64,000 bases of DNA, taken from contig JAPDOI010000952.1 of assembly GCA_029168955.1 (NCBI GenBank), positions 184,009 to 248,008 on the forward strand, read 5' to 3'. The DNA is from Aplectana chamaeleonis (lineage: Eukaryota; Nematoda; Chromadorea; Rhabditida; Cosmocercidae). Under the pieces are notes generated by a model that worked only from the letters and a program-made list of their open reading frames with translations, was not told the DNA's origin and made no database searches. The position numbers and the translations under genes are program-made. This document shows positions 11,231 to 21,034 of the stretch, piece by piece; position 1 is the first letter of the stretch; each line of letters opens with the position of its first letter.

Positions 11231-12490
11231 CCCCTCCCGTTCAATTCAGTGAGTTTCCCTGACAAAGTCACGAAAATAGTTTGATGTAGAATTTGACGAA
11301 GCATTTTCTCTAGAAAGCTGACCAATTTTGTTGAATGTTTTCATGACTATTTTTGCGCGACCGCTAAGAGATATTTCGGAAACTCGCTTTCGATAGCCCT
11401 CCCTCCCCCAAAAAAATTCTTTAATATACTAACATACCGTAAGACACAGTGCGTGCAGTGCTTATGAAAAAAAGGTGAAGAAGAAAACCTGAACAGCAAG
11501 GAAAGGAGGAAACGGTAGCAGCGGTCAAGCATATCAGCAGATTTAAAGGTGATGATGATAAATATTCTGAAAAAAAAACAAAAGCACATGGGAGTAATGA
11601 TTATGAGCAGATAAAAATCTGGAAGATTGTCTCGAAAAAAAAAAGGAAATTTCGATAAAGTCTGATAAAGTCCGCTGAACCTCGAAAATTTGTTTTGTCC
11701 TTGAAACAAGGAAGGACAGGCCTACACCACGCGTTTTTGAAATATAGCTGAGTTATCATCAAAATTGTTGTGTACAGGCGAAGTTCTCGTGATAACTTTT
11801 GAACGGTTTCTCTGCCTCTAAAAAGGGAATCGCACTCGAAAACCTGAAATATTCAAAAACAAAAACATCAAGATTTCCTTCTATTTATAACTCCAATCAA
11901 GATCGGGGTTCGTTAAGCGAATAGCAGAGTGATCATGTACAAACATGGTTCTCGGAAAAAATTCATAAGCCCTGTCAAAATAGGTATAATTCTGGAACTA
12001 GAACGTCATCTGCCTAGCTGTAAAGAAGGTAAGTATAGAAAGGGAGAAAAAGGATAATTTTCAACGTCAAAAATCACTCTGGTCACGTTTCAATTAGTCT
12101 GCGGACTTTTCAGGAAGAAAAAAAAACAGAAACCATGAATTTCTTTGCAAATTCGGAAATTTGTTCTTGTGCAACTGCTGAAAACGTGTAGGCAGAAATA
12201 TCCGGGCATAGTTTGTAATGAACTTAGTAGAATAGACTGCAGACCTAAAGGGAACGATTTGCCTAGAATAGATTCCTGTTGACTGTTTTGTTTATCTCAC
12301 ACCCCTGCCAATACCGAGAATGCAGCCTCTAACATTGCCGCGTGGTGCAGTTGCTGTGCGCGCTGTCGACGCGACCAGCGTCCTTGGTTCGGCTCCATCA
12401 TTTGACTGATTTTGCAAATAGAATTATCCTGTTGAGAAAGGTCGCTCCGGGTTGGCGACATTGGGTGGCATCTGGACACGATGTACCTCA
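11231..12490. other. unassigned intergenic DNA
   Basis: A/T-rich with oligo-A runs. A possible hAT-like end (CACACCCCTG) occurs at about 12298-12307 without a visible partner. No gene is supportable. Confidence 0.4.
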
Positions 12491-12660
12491 GGGGTGCGTT
12501 CCAAGAACATTCCCACGACGCCGTGGGAGGAAAAACAACCTTTCCATGGACAACTTTGCTTTCCTTGGATGCGAATTATAACTGAAAATTGCTCCCACGT
12601 GGCCGTGGCCACGTTACCATGGACGCGTTTTGCCATGGGAATGTTCTTGGAACGCACCCC
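12491..12660. mobile_element. 170-bp MITE with 25-bp perfect inverted ends
   Basis: GGGGTGCGTTCCAAGAACAT followed by TCCCA (12491-12515) is perfectly complementary to 12636-12660. The interior has further short palindromes (CCCACGTGGCCGTGGCCACG). No target duplication is obvious. The short frames on both strands here are products of the inverted repeat. Confidence 0.75.
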
Positions 12661-12691
12661 AGTTCGGCTGCCATCATTATGTGGTGGTGGC

Positions 12692-12709
12692 GGGGGGGGG
12701 GGGGGGGGG
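12692..12709 (+). repeat. 18-bp homopolymeric G tract
   Basis: Uninterrupted run of 18 G directly after GTGGTGGTGGC. It may form quadruplex structure, and its length is also prone to sequencing error. Confidence 0.9.
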
Positions 12710-13610
12710 TTTGCTACGGGCCCAGCTGCTGTCCGTAACAGCGGATGATGTTGGTCTTTTTTAGCGCGATAGTTGGAGGCGCTGGTTGGTAAGATGAGGA
12801 GATAGCAACTCGTGAAAGTTGACTATATGGACGGCACATGGTTACAAGAGGAGACAACATTGCATGACGTGAGGCTCTGTCTGAGAATCGTGGGTATTTT
12901 GACAGTGAGTTCTTAAACGTCTGTCCTCCTGCTCTTACTATAACTTTCACACAGGACGATCACGTGAATTTCAGTGAGCTTCGCTCTTTTAATAGTGAAA
13001 AAAAAGATTGCTTGAAAAATCAATGCTCAGAAGTCTCCATACTGTTCAATATTCACTATCAAACAGTACTCACCTCATGCTCCTCTGCTTGAGATTTGTA
13101 ATAGTCATTCCTTCTTCGTGAGAATGGATGATTTTGAGCTCGAGTGCTGAAATTGTATCGTTAACAATTGGGTGTGCAAACTTTTCAGTCAGTCTCTGAA
13201 ACAAAGCTCACAGGGGGAACCGGGCTTGGCCGGAACCTAGAGGACAGACAGATATGGTTTGCGCCAACCTTCAATAGCGAACGCCAAGTCTCTTTAGGAT
13301 CCATGCCGAAAATAGAGAGGACGGGAGTGAAGGAAACGAGTGCATAACGCGAATTGCGCGTGGTTCCTACCAGGAGTGTGCGCTTAATTTTTTTATCGAA
13401 ATATTTTACCGAGAAATTTTTTCGGTGAATCTGGTAAAAACGGTAAATTCTATCAAAAATTTTGGACAACGAATTAGCTAGCCATTCCATGCAATAACAG
13501 AAACTGTAAAGTATTTTCATATTCTAGAGTAAAACCAAACAAACGAAACACCGATTTTTAATAGAATTCGGATTTCAAAGGCAGGGTTCTCGATATAGTC
13601 GGTTGTTGTG
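12710..13610. other. unassigned intergenic DNA
   Basis: No supported gene. CAGGAGTGTGCGC near 13364 resembles a hAT-type end but has no partner. 13270-13330 shares a dispersed phrase (TTAGGATCCATGCCGA) with about 35940-35960. Confidence 0.4.
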
Positions 13611-13625
13611 CCATACCCATGGAAT

Positions 13626-13821
13626 GGTGCTATGTGGGAAGGGGGGGGGGCACTGTTGTATCGCACTTGGCCACGCCCACTTTTCCGTGCCGCAATGATT
13701 CTCCTGATTTTGGCAAGGGAGGGAAACCCCGGGTAGGTGCTCAAATTTAGTGCGGCACAGTGAAATGGGCGTGGCCAAGTCCATCGCACCATAGTGCCCC
13801 CCCCCCTTCCCACATAGCACC
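13626..13821. mobile_element. ~200-bp palindromic MITE, copy 1
   Basis: GGTGCTATGTGGGAAG plus a G run at the left mirrors a C run plus CTTCCCACATAGCACC at the right. The core includes TTGGCCACGCCCAC and the inverted GGGCGTGGCCAAG, with GTGCCGCA and TGCGGCAC. A second copy lies at 51503-51708. The 158-codon minus-strand frame across this region is a by-product. Confidence 0.75.
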
Positions 13822-14151
13822 CATGGAATCGTAGATCTGGCAATCACAAAAGTGAAAATCATAGAAATATAAAGTGAAAAGGAACACGCTTCAAGAAAAT
13901 AGTTATCAAAAGTGTGCGGAGGGGCTGTGTCAGACGGAGGGTAATTATGAGGGAACGGGGTGAGGGAAGAGGGCGCAGACGGCGAGAGCATGCGTAAACA
14001 GCTCAGCCTGTGGCTCCTGGACTGTGCGGCGCTGTTCCGCACAGTCATCATCTCAGCTGATCGCTGAAATTTTTCTTTTATTTCCCTCCGGTTTGCTTCC
14101 CCTTTTTCTTCTTTGTTTACGGTTTAGTTTTGTTTCTGTGCTTTTAGATCT

Positions 14152-15137
14152 ACTGTTCGTTGTATTGTTTTTATTATCTTTTTTTTTCGAAAAAAAAACT
14201 ATTTTTGCTCTGAAAATTTTATTTCGACCTTGGAGAAAAAAATTCTTTTAAAAATTTTGTCTTCATAAAAAAATTCAACGACACAAAAATTCTAAATGGT
14301 GCATACGAATTTTTCGAAAGAAAATCCGCGAGTTTTATATTTTTTTGAAAAAAATGGCTTTGTTTTTGCTTTGTCCTGTTCGGTTTGTTGTTTTGTCTTT
14401 ATTTATGTTTCCTGTTTGTGATTTAATGCTTCTTCTCCTGTGTTCTGTTCCGCTTTAATTTGCCGCTTTGTTTGGCTGTGTTTTTTGCTTGCTTATTTCT
14501 GTTTCAAATCGTTTTTCTCTCGTTTCCGTATTTGTTATGTATCGTCCATCACTGGATGAGGGATCGCCGCGACGCTGCTTGGCGGGAAAAATTGCGCGCG
14601 GGAAAACGAAGGGAGAGTGGCTATTGATCGTGCCATTTTTCCCGCCAAGCAGCGTCGCGGCGATCCCTCATCCAGTGATGGACGATAGCTGTTCACGTTC
14701 CAAATATCAGACGTGGTGTCTTTGTTGTTTAGTTTAGTTTTTTTTTCATGTTGTCCGTTGTCCTGAGTAGTTTTGCTTTTCGTTCGCAACTGTTTTCTTT
14801 CAACCATAGCAAAAAACACAACCAAACAAAGCGACAAAATAAAGCGGAACAGAACACAACAGAAGAAGCATTAAATCACAAACAGGAAACATAAATAAAA
14901 ACAAAACAACAAACCGAACAGGACAAAACAAAAACAAAGCCATTTTCAAAAAAATATAAAACTCGCAGATTTTTATTCGAAAAATCCATACGCACTATTT
15001 AGAATTTTTGCGTCGTTTATTTTATGAAGACAAAATTTTTAGAAACATTTTTTTTCCAAGGTCGCTATAAAATTTTCAGAGCAAAAATAGTTTTTTTCGA
15101 ACAAAAAATATATAATAGAAACAATACAACGAACAGT
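14152..15137. mobile_element. 1-kb palindromic element (outer)
   Basis: Left arm from ACTGTTCGTTGTATTGTTTT (14152) pairs with the complement ending at 15137. Pairing continues through matching segments such as TTTTGTCTTCATAAAAAAAT, GGCTTTGTTTTTGC, TTTATGTTTCCTGTTTGTGA and TTAATGCTTCTTC. The arms are roughly 380-480 bp and about 85-90% matched by eye. They enclose the short MITE at 14540-14687 almost exactly at the centre. AT-rich, non-coding. Confidence 0.8.
14540..14687. mobile_element. 148-bp MITE with 53-bp perfect inverted ends
   Basis: Arms 14540-14592 and 14635-14687 are perfectly complementary, starting TATCGTCCATCACTGGATGA and running to GGCGGGAAAAAT. A 42-bp spacer rich in GCGCGC separates them. 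TA sits at both outer ends, consistent with TA insertion. The inner arms are perfect while the outer palindrome is diverged, so this looks younger than its host or recently gene-converted. Confidence 0.75.
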
Positions 15138-15139
15138 GT

Positions 15140-15460
15140 TTTCAAAGTAATAGCACATTTTCTTGCTGAAGTTCTTTCACATGAGCTCCCTTGAAGAAGA
15201 ACAAGAGCAAGGCGGTGAAAAGTTGATTGGTTTTCTTATTCGTTTTCTTTGTTTGGTTTTTTGCTCTTCAGTTTATTCATCAGTTGGTTTTTCACCCAAA
15301 CGTTGTCCTGCCTCCGTAGGGGGGTTCGGTACTGCTGAAAAGCGAGGCTGTTCGGCAAACTGAAGCCGCGTTTCCGGCCTTCCGTTGTCCACATCTCAAG
15401 ATTTTGTGTAGCCGACAACCGCTAATGTGTTGAGTAGACGATTTCTGATATTTTTTGTCA
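15140..15460. other. unassigned DNA left of satellite 1
   Basis: A 66-codon plus-strand frame (15163-15363) overlaps minus-strand frames running into the satellite. No family is recognised and no gene is called. Confidence 0.4.
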
Positions 15461-18365
15461 CGCGTAGAGGGTAGCCGGCGAAGCCGGCCCATCGCTCGGC
15501 GATGCCCAACGAACACCAGGTAGAGGGAGGGTGGCCGGCGAGGCCGGCTCGTCGTTCGGCGAAGCCGATCGAGCACTACGGTTAGGGTCGGGGGGTCGGC
15601 GATGTCGGCCCACTACGGGTAGGGTGGGGGGTCTGCGAAGCCGGCCCATCGTTCGGCGAAGCCGAACCAATACTACCCGGAGATTGGTCGGCGAGGCTGG
15701 CCCATTGTTCGGCGAAGTCGGACGAATACTACGTAGAGGGAGGGGGGTCGGCGAAGCCGGCCCATCGTTCGGCGAAGCTCAACGGATACTATGTAGAGGG
15801 AGGGGGTTGGCGAAGCCGGCTCATCGTTCGGCGAAGCCGAGCGAACACTACGGGTAGGGTGGGGGGTCGGCGAAGCCGGCCCATCTTTCGGCGGAGCCGA
15901 ACTAATACTACGTAGAGGGAGGGGGTCGACGAAGCCGCCCCATCGTTCGGCGAAGCCGAACGAATACTTCGTAAAGGGAGGTGGTCGGCGAAGCCGGCCC
16001 ATCGTTCAGCGATACCGAACGAATACTGCGTAGAGGGAGGGGGGTCGGCAAAGCCGGCCCATCGTTCGGCGGAGCCGAACCAATTCTACGTAGAGGGTAG
16101 CCGGAGAAGCCCGCCCATCGTTCGGCGGATCCGAACCAATACTACGTAGAGGGTAGCCGTCGAAGCCGGCCTATAGTTCGTCGAAGCCGAACCAATACTA
16201 CGTAGAGGGTAGCTGTCGAAGCCGGCCTGTCATTTGGCGGAGCCGAACGATTACTCCACGGAGGGTGGCCGGCAAAGCCGGCTCATCGTTCGGCGAAGCT
16301 GAACGAATACTACGTAGAGGGAGGGGGTCGGCGAAGCCGGCCCTTCGTTTGGCGGAGCCGAACGATTACTCCACGGAGGGTGGCCGGCAAAGCCGGCCCT
16401 TGGTTTGGCGAAGCTGAACGAATACTAAGTAGAGGGAGTGGGGTCGGCGAAGCCGGCTCAACGTTCGGCGGAGCCGAACCAATACTACGTAGAGGGTAGC
16501 CGGCGAAGCCGGCCCATCGTTCGGCGAAGCCGAACGAACACTACGTAGAGGGTGCCCGGCGAAGCCGGCCCATCTTTCGGCGAAGCCGAACGAATACTGC
16601 GTAGAGGGCGGCCGGCGAAGCCGAACGAATACTAAGTAGAGGGAAGAGGGTTGGCGAAGCCGGCCCATGGTTTGGCGAAGCCGAACGAACACTACGGGTA
16701 GGGTGGCCGGCGAAGCCAGCCCATCGTTCGGCGGAGCCGAACGAATACCACGTAGAGGAAGGGGGGGTCGGCGAAACCGGCCCATCGTTCGGCGGAGCTG
16801 AACGAATACTACGTAGATGGAGGGGGTCATAGACGCCGAACGAATACCACGTAGGGGTAGGGGGTCTGCGAAGCCGGCCCATCGTTCAGCGGAGCCGAAC
16901 CAATATTACGTAGAGGGTAGCCGTCGAAGCCGGCCTATTGTTCGGCGAAGCCGAACGAATACTATGTAGAGGGAGGGGGTCGGCGAAGCCGGCCCATCGT
17001 ATGGCGGAGCCGAACGATTACTCCACGGAGGGTGACCGGCAAAGCCGGCCCATCGTTCGGCGAAGCTGAACGAGTACTAAGTAGAGGGAGGAGGGTTGGC
17101 GAAGCCGGCCCATCTTCCGGCGAAGCCGAACGAATACTACGTACAGGGAGGGGTGGCGAAGCCGGACCATTGTTCGGCGGAGCCGAACGAATACTACGTA
17201 GAGGGAGAAGGGTCGGTGAAGCCGGCCCTTGGTTTGGCGAAGCTGAACGAATACTAAGTAGAGGGAGTGGGGTCGGCGAAGCCGGCTCAACGTTCGGCGG
17301 AGCCGAACCAATACTACGGGTAGGGTGGCCGGCGAAGCCAGCCCATCGTTCGGCGGAGCCGAACGAATACCACGTAGAGGAAGGGGGGTCGGCGAAACCG
17401 GCCCATCGTTCGGCTGAGCCGAACGAATACTACGTAGATGGAGGGGGTCATAGAAGCCGAACGAATACCACGTAGGGGTAGGGGGGTCTGCGAAGCCGGC
17501 CCATCGTTCAGCGGAGCCGAACCAATACTACGTAGAAGGTAGCCGTCGAAGCCGGCCTATCGTTCGGCGAAGCCGAATGAATACTATGTAGAGGGAGGGG
17601 GTCGGCGAAGCCGGCCCATCATATGGCGGAGCCGAACGATTACTCCACGGAGGGTGACCGGCAAAGCCGGCCCATCGTTCGGCGAAGCTGAACGAATACT
17701 AAGTAGAGGGAGGAGGGTTGGCGAAGCCGGCCCATGGTTTGACGAAGCTGAACGAATACTAAGTAGAGGTAGTGGGGTCGGCTAAGCCGGCTCATCGTTC
17801 GGCGGAGCCGAACAAACACTACGTAGAGGGTAGCCGGCGAAGCCGGCCCATCTTCCGGCGAAGCCGAACGAATACTACGTAGAGGGAGGGGTGGCGAAGC
17901 CGGACCATTGTTCGGCGATGCCGAGCGAATACCAAGTAGAGGGAGGAGGGTTGGCGAAGCCGGCCCATCGTTCGGCGGATCCGAACCATTACTACGTAGA
18001 GGGTAGCCGTCGAAGCCGGCCCAAAGTTCGTCGAAGCCGAACGAATACTACGTAGAGGGTACCCGGCAAAGCTGGCCCATCGCTCGGCGAAGCTGAACGA
18101 ATACTACGTAGAGGGGGAGGGGTCGGCAAAGCCGGCCCATCGTTCGGCGGAGCCGAACCAATTCTACGTAGGGGGAGGGGTTGGCTAAGCCGGCCCATTG
18201 TTCGGCGAAGCCGAACAAATACTACGTAGAGGGAGGAGAGTTGGCGAAGCCGGCCCATGGTTCGGCGGAGCCGAACGAATACCACGTAGAGGAAGGGGGG
18301 TCGGCGAAGCTGGCTCTTCGTTCGGCGAAGCCGAACGAGTGCTACATGAAGGGTAGCCGGCGACA
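15461..18365 (+). repeat. 59-60-bp satellite array with paired GCGAAGC hairpins (satellite 1)
   Basis: About 48-50 head-to-tail units of 55-60 bp (mode 59-60) cover 2.9 kb. Each unit has two inverted repeats closed by three bases: CCGGC-GAA-GCCGG and CGTTCGGC-GAA-GCCGAACG, then AATACTACGTAGAGGGAGGG. Loop variants are mainly GAA, GGA and AAA, so the core is GCGAAGC, GCGGAGC or GCAAAGC. A larger duplication with ~620-bp offset is visible: the interrupted unit GGGGGTCATAGA at 16824 recurs at 17444. Unit length varies and is not always a multiple of 3, so the many frames on both strands (Arg/Pro/Leu-rich) are not genes. Confidence 0.95.
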
Positions 18366-19210
18366 ACGAGGTTGGACCTTCGTTTCACAGAGCTCGCTCT
18401 CTGCTAAGAGTTCTGAAACCGTAGGCATTTTGGGTGTAAGCGAGATATGACCGGCGCCAGAGGGCAGCGTCGGAAAGTACGGGTGTGCAAGTGATACGTG
18501 TCGTCATTGCGTGCCACCATATATGTACGCACGTTGATTGAAGAATTGGGAACATTTAAGAATACAAATGCTTTTGACGTCGTGTTTGTCTGTCTGCTTG
18601 TTTTTTCAAAATGCGCAGCTATACCAATGCCAGGGGCACGCACCTTCAATTCACGTGGCTGCCACGTGCTAGGGACCCGAAGGGTCACTAGTATTGAAAA
18701 AGTTTGCGCAATTCCGCGAAAAATTCACGATTTGAAAATCCATTGAATTTCTTGGAACACCTTAGTGTCTTTACCGGCTGTCACCGATTAAACAGGGGGA
18801 ACAAAATGCACAACCGTAAAATATGCTTTGTCGTGCATAGTTTTGCTCCACGCTTCTCTATACGCACTTCACACTCTAATATGACCCGTTTTACCAAAAA
18901 AATATGCGTAAAGAAGGTTCCAGAAAAATCTGAGCTGTGTGTTGCTACTCGTATGAGCATGTGGGCGGCTGGGAAATTTCCGTATTTGTCCTTTATTCCC
19001 CATCCTTTCGTAGGTATCGCAGCTCTCAGAACTCAATAACTTACCTAAGCTGTGCCTGAATTGTGAAGCCATGCAACAGACACCGTATTTGATGGTTCTG
19101 CATTTTATTCCACCCGTCTCAACGGCAACAGTCTTCTTTATCTACCGTCGTTTGGTTATAAGACAAGACATCAACAGATCATTATTGGCATATTCATCAG
19201 GTAGTTTCGG
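18366..19210. other. unassigned intergenic DNA
   Basis: Overlapping short frames on both strands, none recognised. No tandem or inverted repeat was identified between satellite 1 and the dispersed repeat at 19216. Confidence 0.4.
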
Positions 19211-19215
19211 CTCAC

Positions 19216-19376
19216 TCAGACGTTTGGCCGCTCGGAGCGGACCCGGACAGCAACCCGAGCGTCGCTGTCTCTCCGCTCCGAGCGAAAATCGGGCATCTAC
19301 TCGGGCGACCGAGGTTGCTGTCCGGGCGACTGAGGTCCGCTCGAGGTGACGTCCGGTTGGATTTCCAACTGAGTTG
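19216..19376. repeat. dispersed inverted repeat with GGACAGCAACC ends, copy 1
   Basis: GGCCGCTCGGAGCGG and CCCGGACAGCAACC on the left answer GGTTGCTGTCCGGGCG on the right. A relative in opposite orientation is at about 24190-24350 (GCCCGGACAGCAACC, CTGCTGTCCGGGCGG, CCGCTCCGAGCGGCC). Non-coding. Confidence 0.55.
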
Positions 19377-19427
19377 CTGATGAGGACATGAGCGCTCCAT
19401 GGGACGGCGTAAGCCACGTCGTAATAA

Positions 19428-20376
19428 GCCAGTTGCGCTTGATGCAAAGCGTGTGACGCGTTGTGAGCTGGGAGTGGCGCTTCATACAAAGCGTGCCCCG
19501 CGTGGATAAAACTAGTAGGGCTTCATCCAGAGCGTGCGGCGCGCGGTTTGAAGCTAGCAGCGCTTTATCTAGGGTGTGCGCTGCGTGGTAAAAAACCAAC
19601 AGCGCTCCATGCAGAGCGTGCCCAGCGTGGTTTAAAGCTAGTAACGCTTCATGCAGAGCATTCGCCGCTTGGTTTAGAGCTAGTATCGCTTCACCCAGAG
19701 CGTGCCCCGCGTTGCAAAAAACTAATAGCGCTCCACGCAGAGCGTGTCCCGCGTGGTTTAAAGCTAGTAGCCTTTCTGCCAGAGCGTGCCACGCGTGAAA
19801 TAAAGCTAGTAGCGCTTTATCTAGGACGTGCGCTGCGTGGTAAAAAGCCAACAGCGCTCCATGCAGAGCGTGCCCCGCGTGGTTCGAAGCTAGTAACGCT
19901 CCATGCAGAGCAATCGCCGCGTGGCTTAAAGCTAGTATCGCTTCACCGAGAGCGTGCTCCGCGTTGTAAAAACCAATAGCGCTCCATTCAGAGAGTGCCC
20001 CGCGTGGTTTAAAGCTAGTATCGCTTGCGTGCCCCGCGTTGTTAAAAACCAATAGCGCTTCATTCAGAGCGTGCCACGCGTGGTTCAAAGCTAGTAGCGC
20101 TTCATCCAGAGTGTGCGCCGCGTGGTCTAAAGCTAGCAGCGCTTCATCCGAAGCGTGTCCCGTGTGGTTCAAAGCTAGTAGCCTTTCAACCAGAGCGTGC
20201 CAGGCGTGGTTTAAAGCTAGCAGCGTATTATGCAGAGCGTACCCCGCGTGGTTCAAAGCGAATAGCGCTTCATCCAGAGCGTGCACCGCGTGGTCTAAAG
20301 CTAGTAGCGCTTGATCCAAAGAGGGCCCCGCGTGGTTTAAAACTAGCAGCGCTTCATATGGAGCGTGCGCCGCGAC
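19428..20376 (-). repeat. 60-bp tandem array with 340-codon open frame
   Basis: About 15-16 units of ~60 bp, typified by AAAGCTAGTAGCGCTTCATC and CAGAGCGTGCCCCGCGTGG. Some four-unit blocks recur (about 19560-19745 resembles 19815-19990). Because 60 is divisible by three, the minus strand stays open from 20319 to 19297 and would encode a 20-residue repeat of the type ALLALNHAGHALDEALLALN. One stretch (minus strand, about 20040-19960) changes frame and then returns. There is no start context, signal peptide or splice support. It could be a repeat-protein gene but is more simply a satellite. Confidence 0.8.
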
Positions 20377-20579
20377 GTATAACCTGAATCTACATGATGC
20401 TGTGGAAAGTAGAGCACTTCAGTGTGTGGAAGGTATTCGAAATAGTTGCATCACTCTGTATTACAAATTCTGAAAACTAGTTCATCAATCAAAATTCAAC
20501 AAAGAAGTGTGTATCCTCCTTTCATGGAAAAATTACGCTAAAAAATCTGCATAAACAATGGGATCCAATTTTACAGACT

Positions 20580-21034
20580 TCAGAAGCTTTCAGTCGCTCT
20601 TAGCAGGTTCTCAGCGTGCGACTCCAGCAACAGTGGGGGCACCTAAAAAAGCATTCTCCTCAGACCGATCATAATAATTGACAGGGTACGTCAGGTAAGA
20701 AGCTACCTCATCCTCGGTCTTTGCAAAGTCCTCGTCAGCAGCCTTGGTTGCCGCTTGCGCGACTTTGGAATTTACAACACAAGCCAAGAATTCAACCGAA
20801 GACATCACAGGGTTACCGGATTGAGAGAGCGGCTGCGGTCGATAGGCCAGTGGTTCTTGAATGAGAAATTGAATCGATTGTGAGCAATCTAGAATCCGCA
20901 GATACCACATTTAAAAAACTACAAAAATATAACTGACACAGAACCGAGTCTAAATCAAGATACGGGTCCTGTACATGCAACTGCAGGAATCGCAGAGCAC
21001 ACTCATCCTGGGTACGAATTCCACCGCGATCCAA
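20580..21034 (-). pseudogene. SMARCC/Swi3/swsn-1-like gene fragment (three exons)
   Basis: Three minus-strand exons can be joined with correct phase. The first (to about 20938) reads RTQDECALRFLQL-HVQDPYL, the segment just after the SANT domain in SWI/SNF core subunits. The second (20888-20707) holds [20 protein letters not shown] and [19 protein letters not shown], the hallmark [18 protein letters not shown] block. The third (20642-20580) reads [14 protein letters not shown] and then stops. Introns are 49 nt (GTCAGT...CTAG) and 64 nt (GTAGCT...TTTTAG). SWI/SNF scaffold subunits act in nuclear chromatin remodelling. The SWIRM and SANT exons are not visible upstream, and the stop comes earlier than in the family, so this is probably a truncated duplicate. 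A diverged complete gene elsewhere is the likely source. Confidence 0.7.

Noticed and set aside
13575..14051. 158-codon minus-strand frame
   Set aside because: Crosses a palindromic MITE with G/C runs; composition is driven by the repeat and no domain is recognisable.
15458..18450. Arg/Leu/Pro-rich frames on both strands over satellite 1
   Set aside because: Unit length varies between 55 and 60 bp and is not a constant multiple of three; both strands are open because the sequence lacks stop-like triplets.
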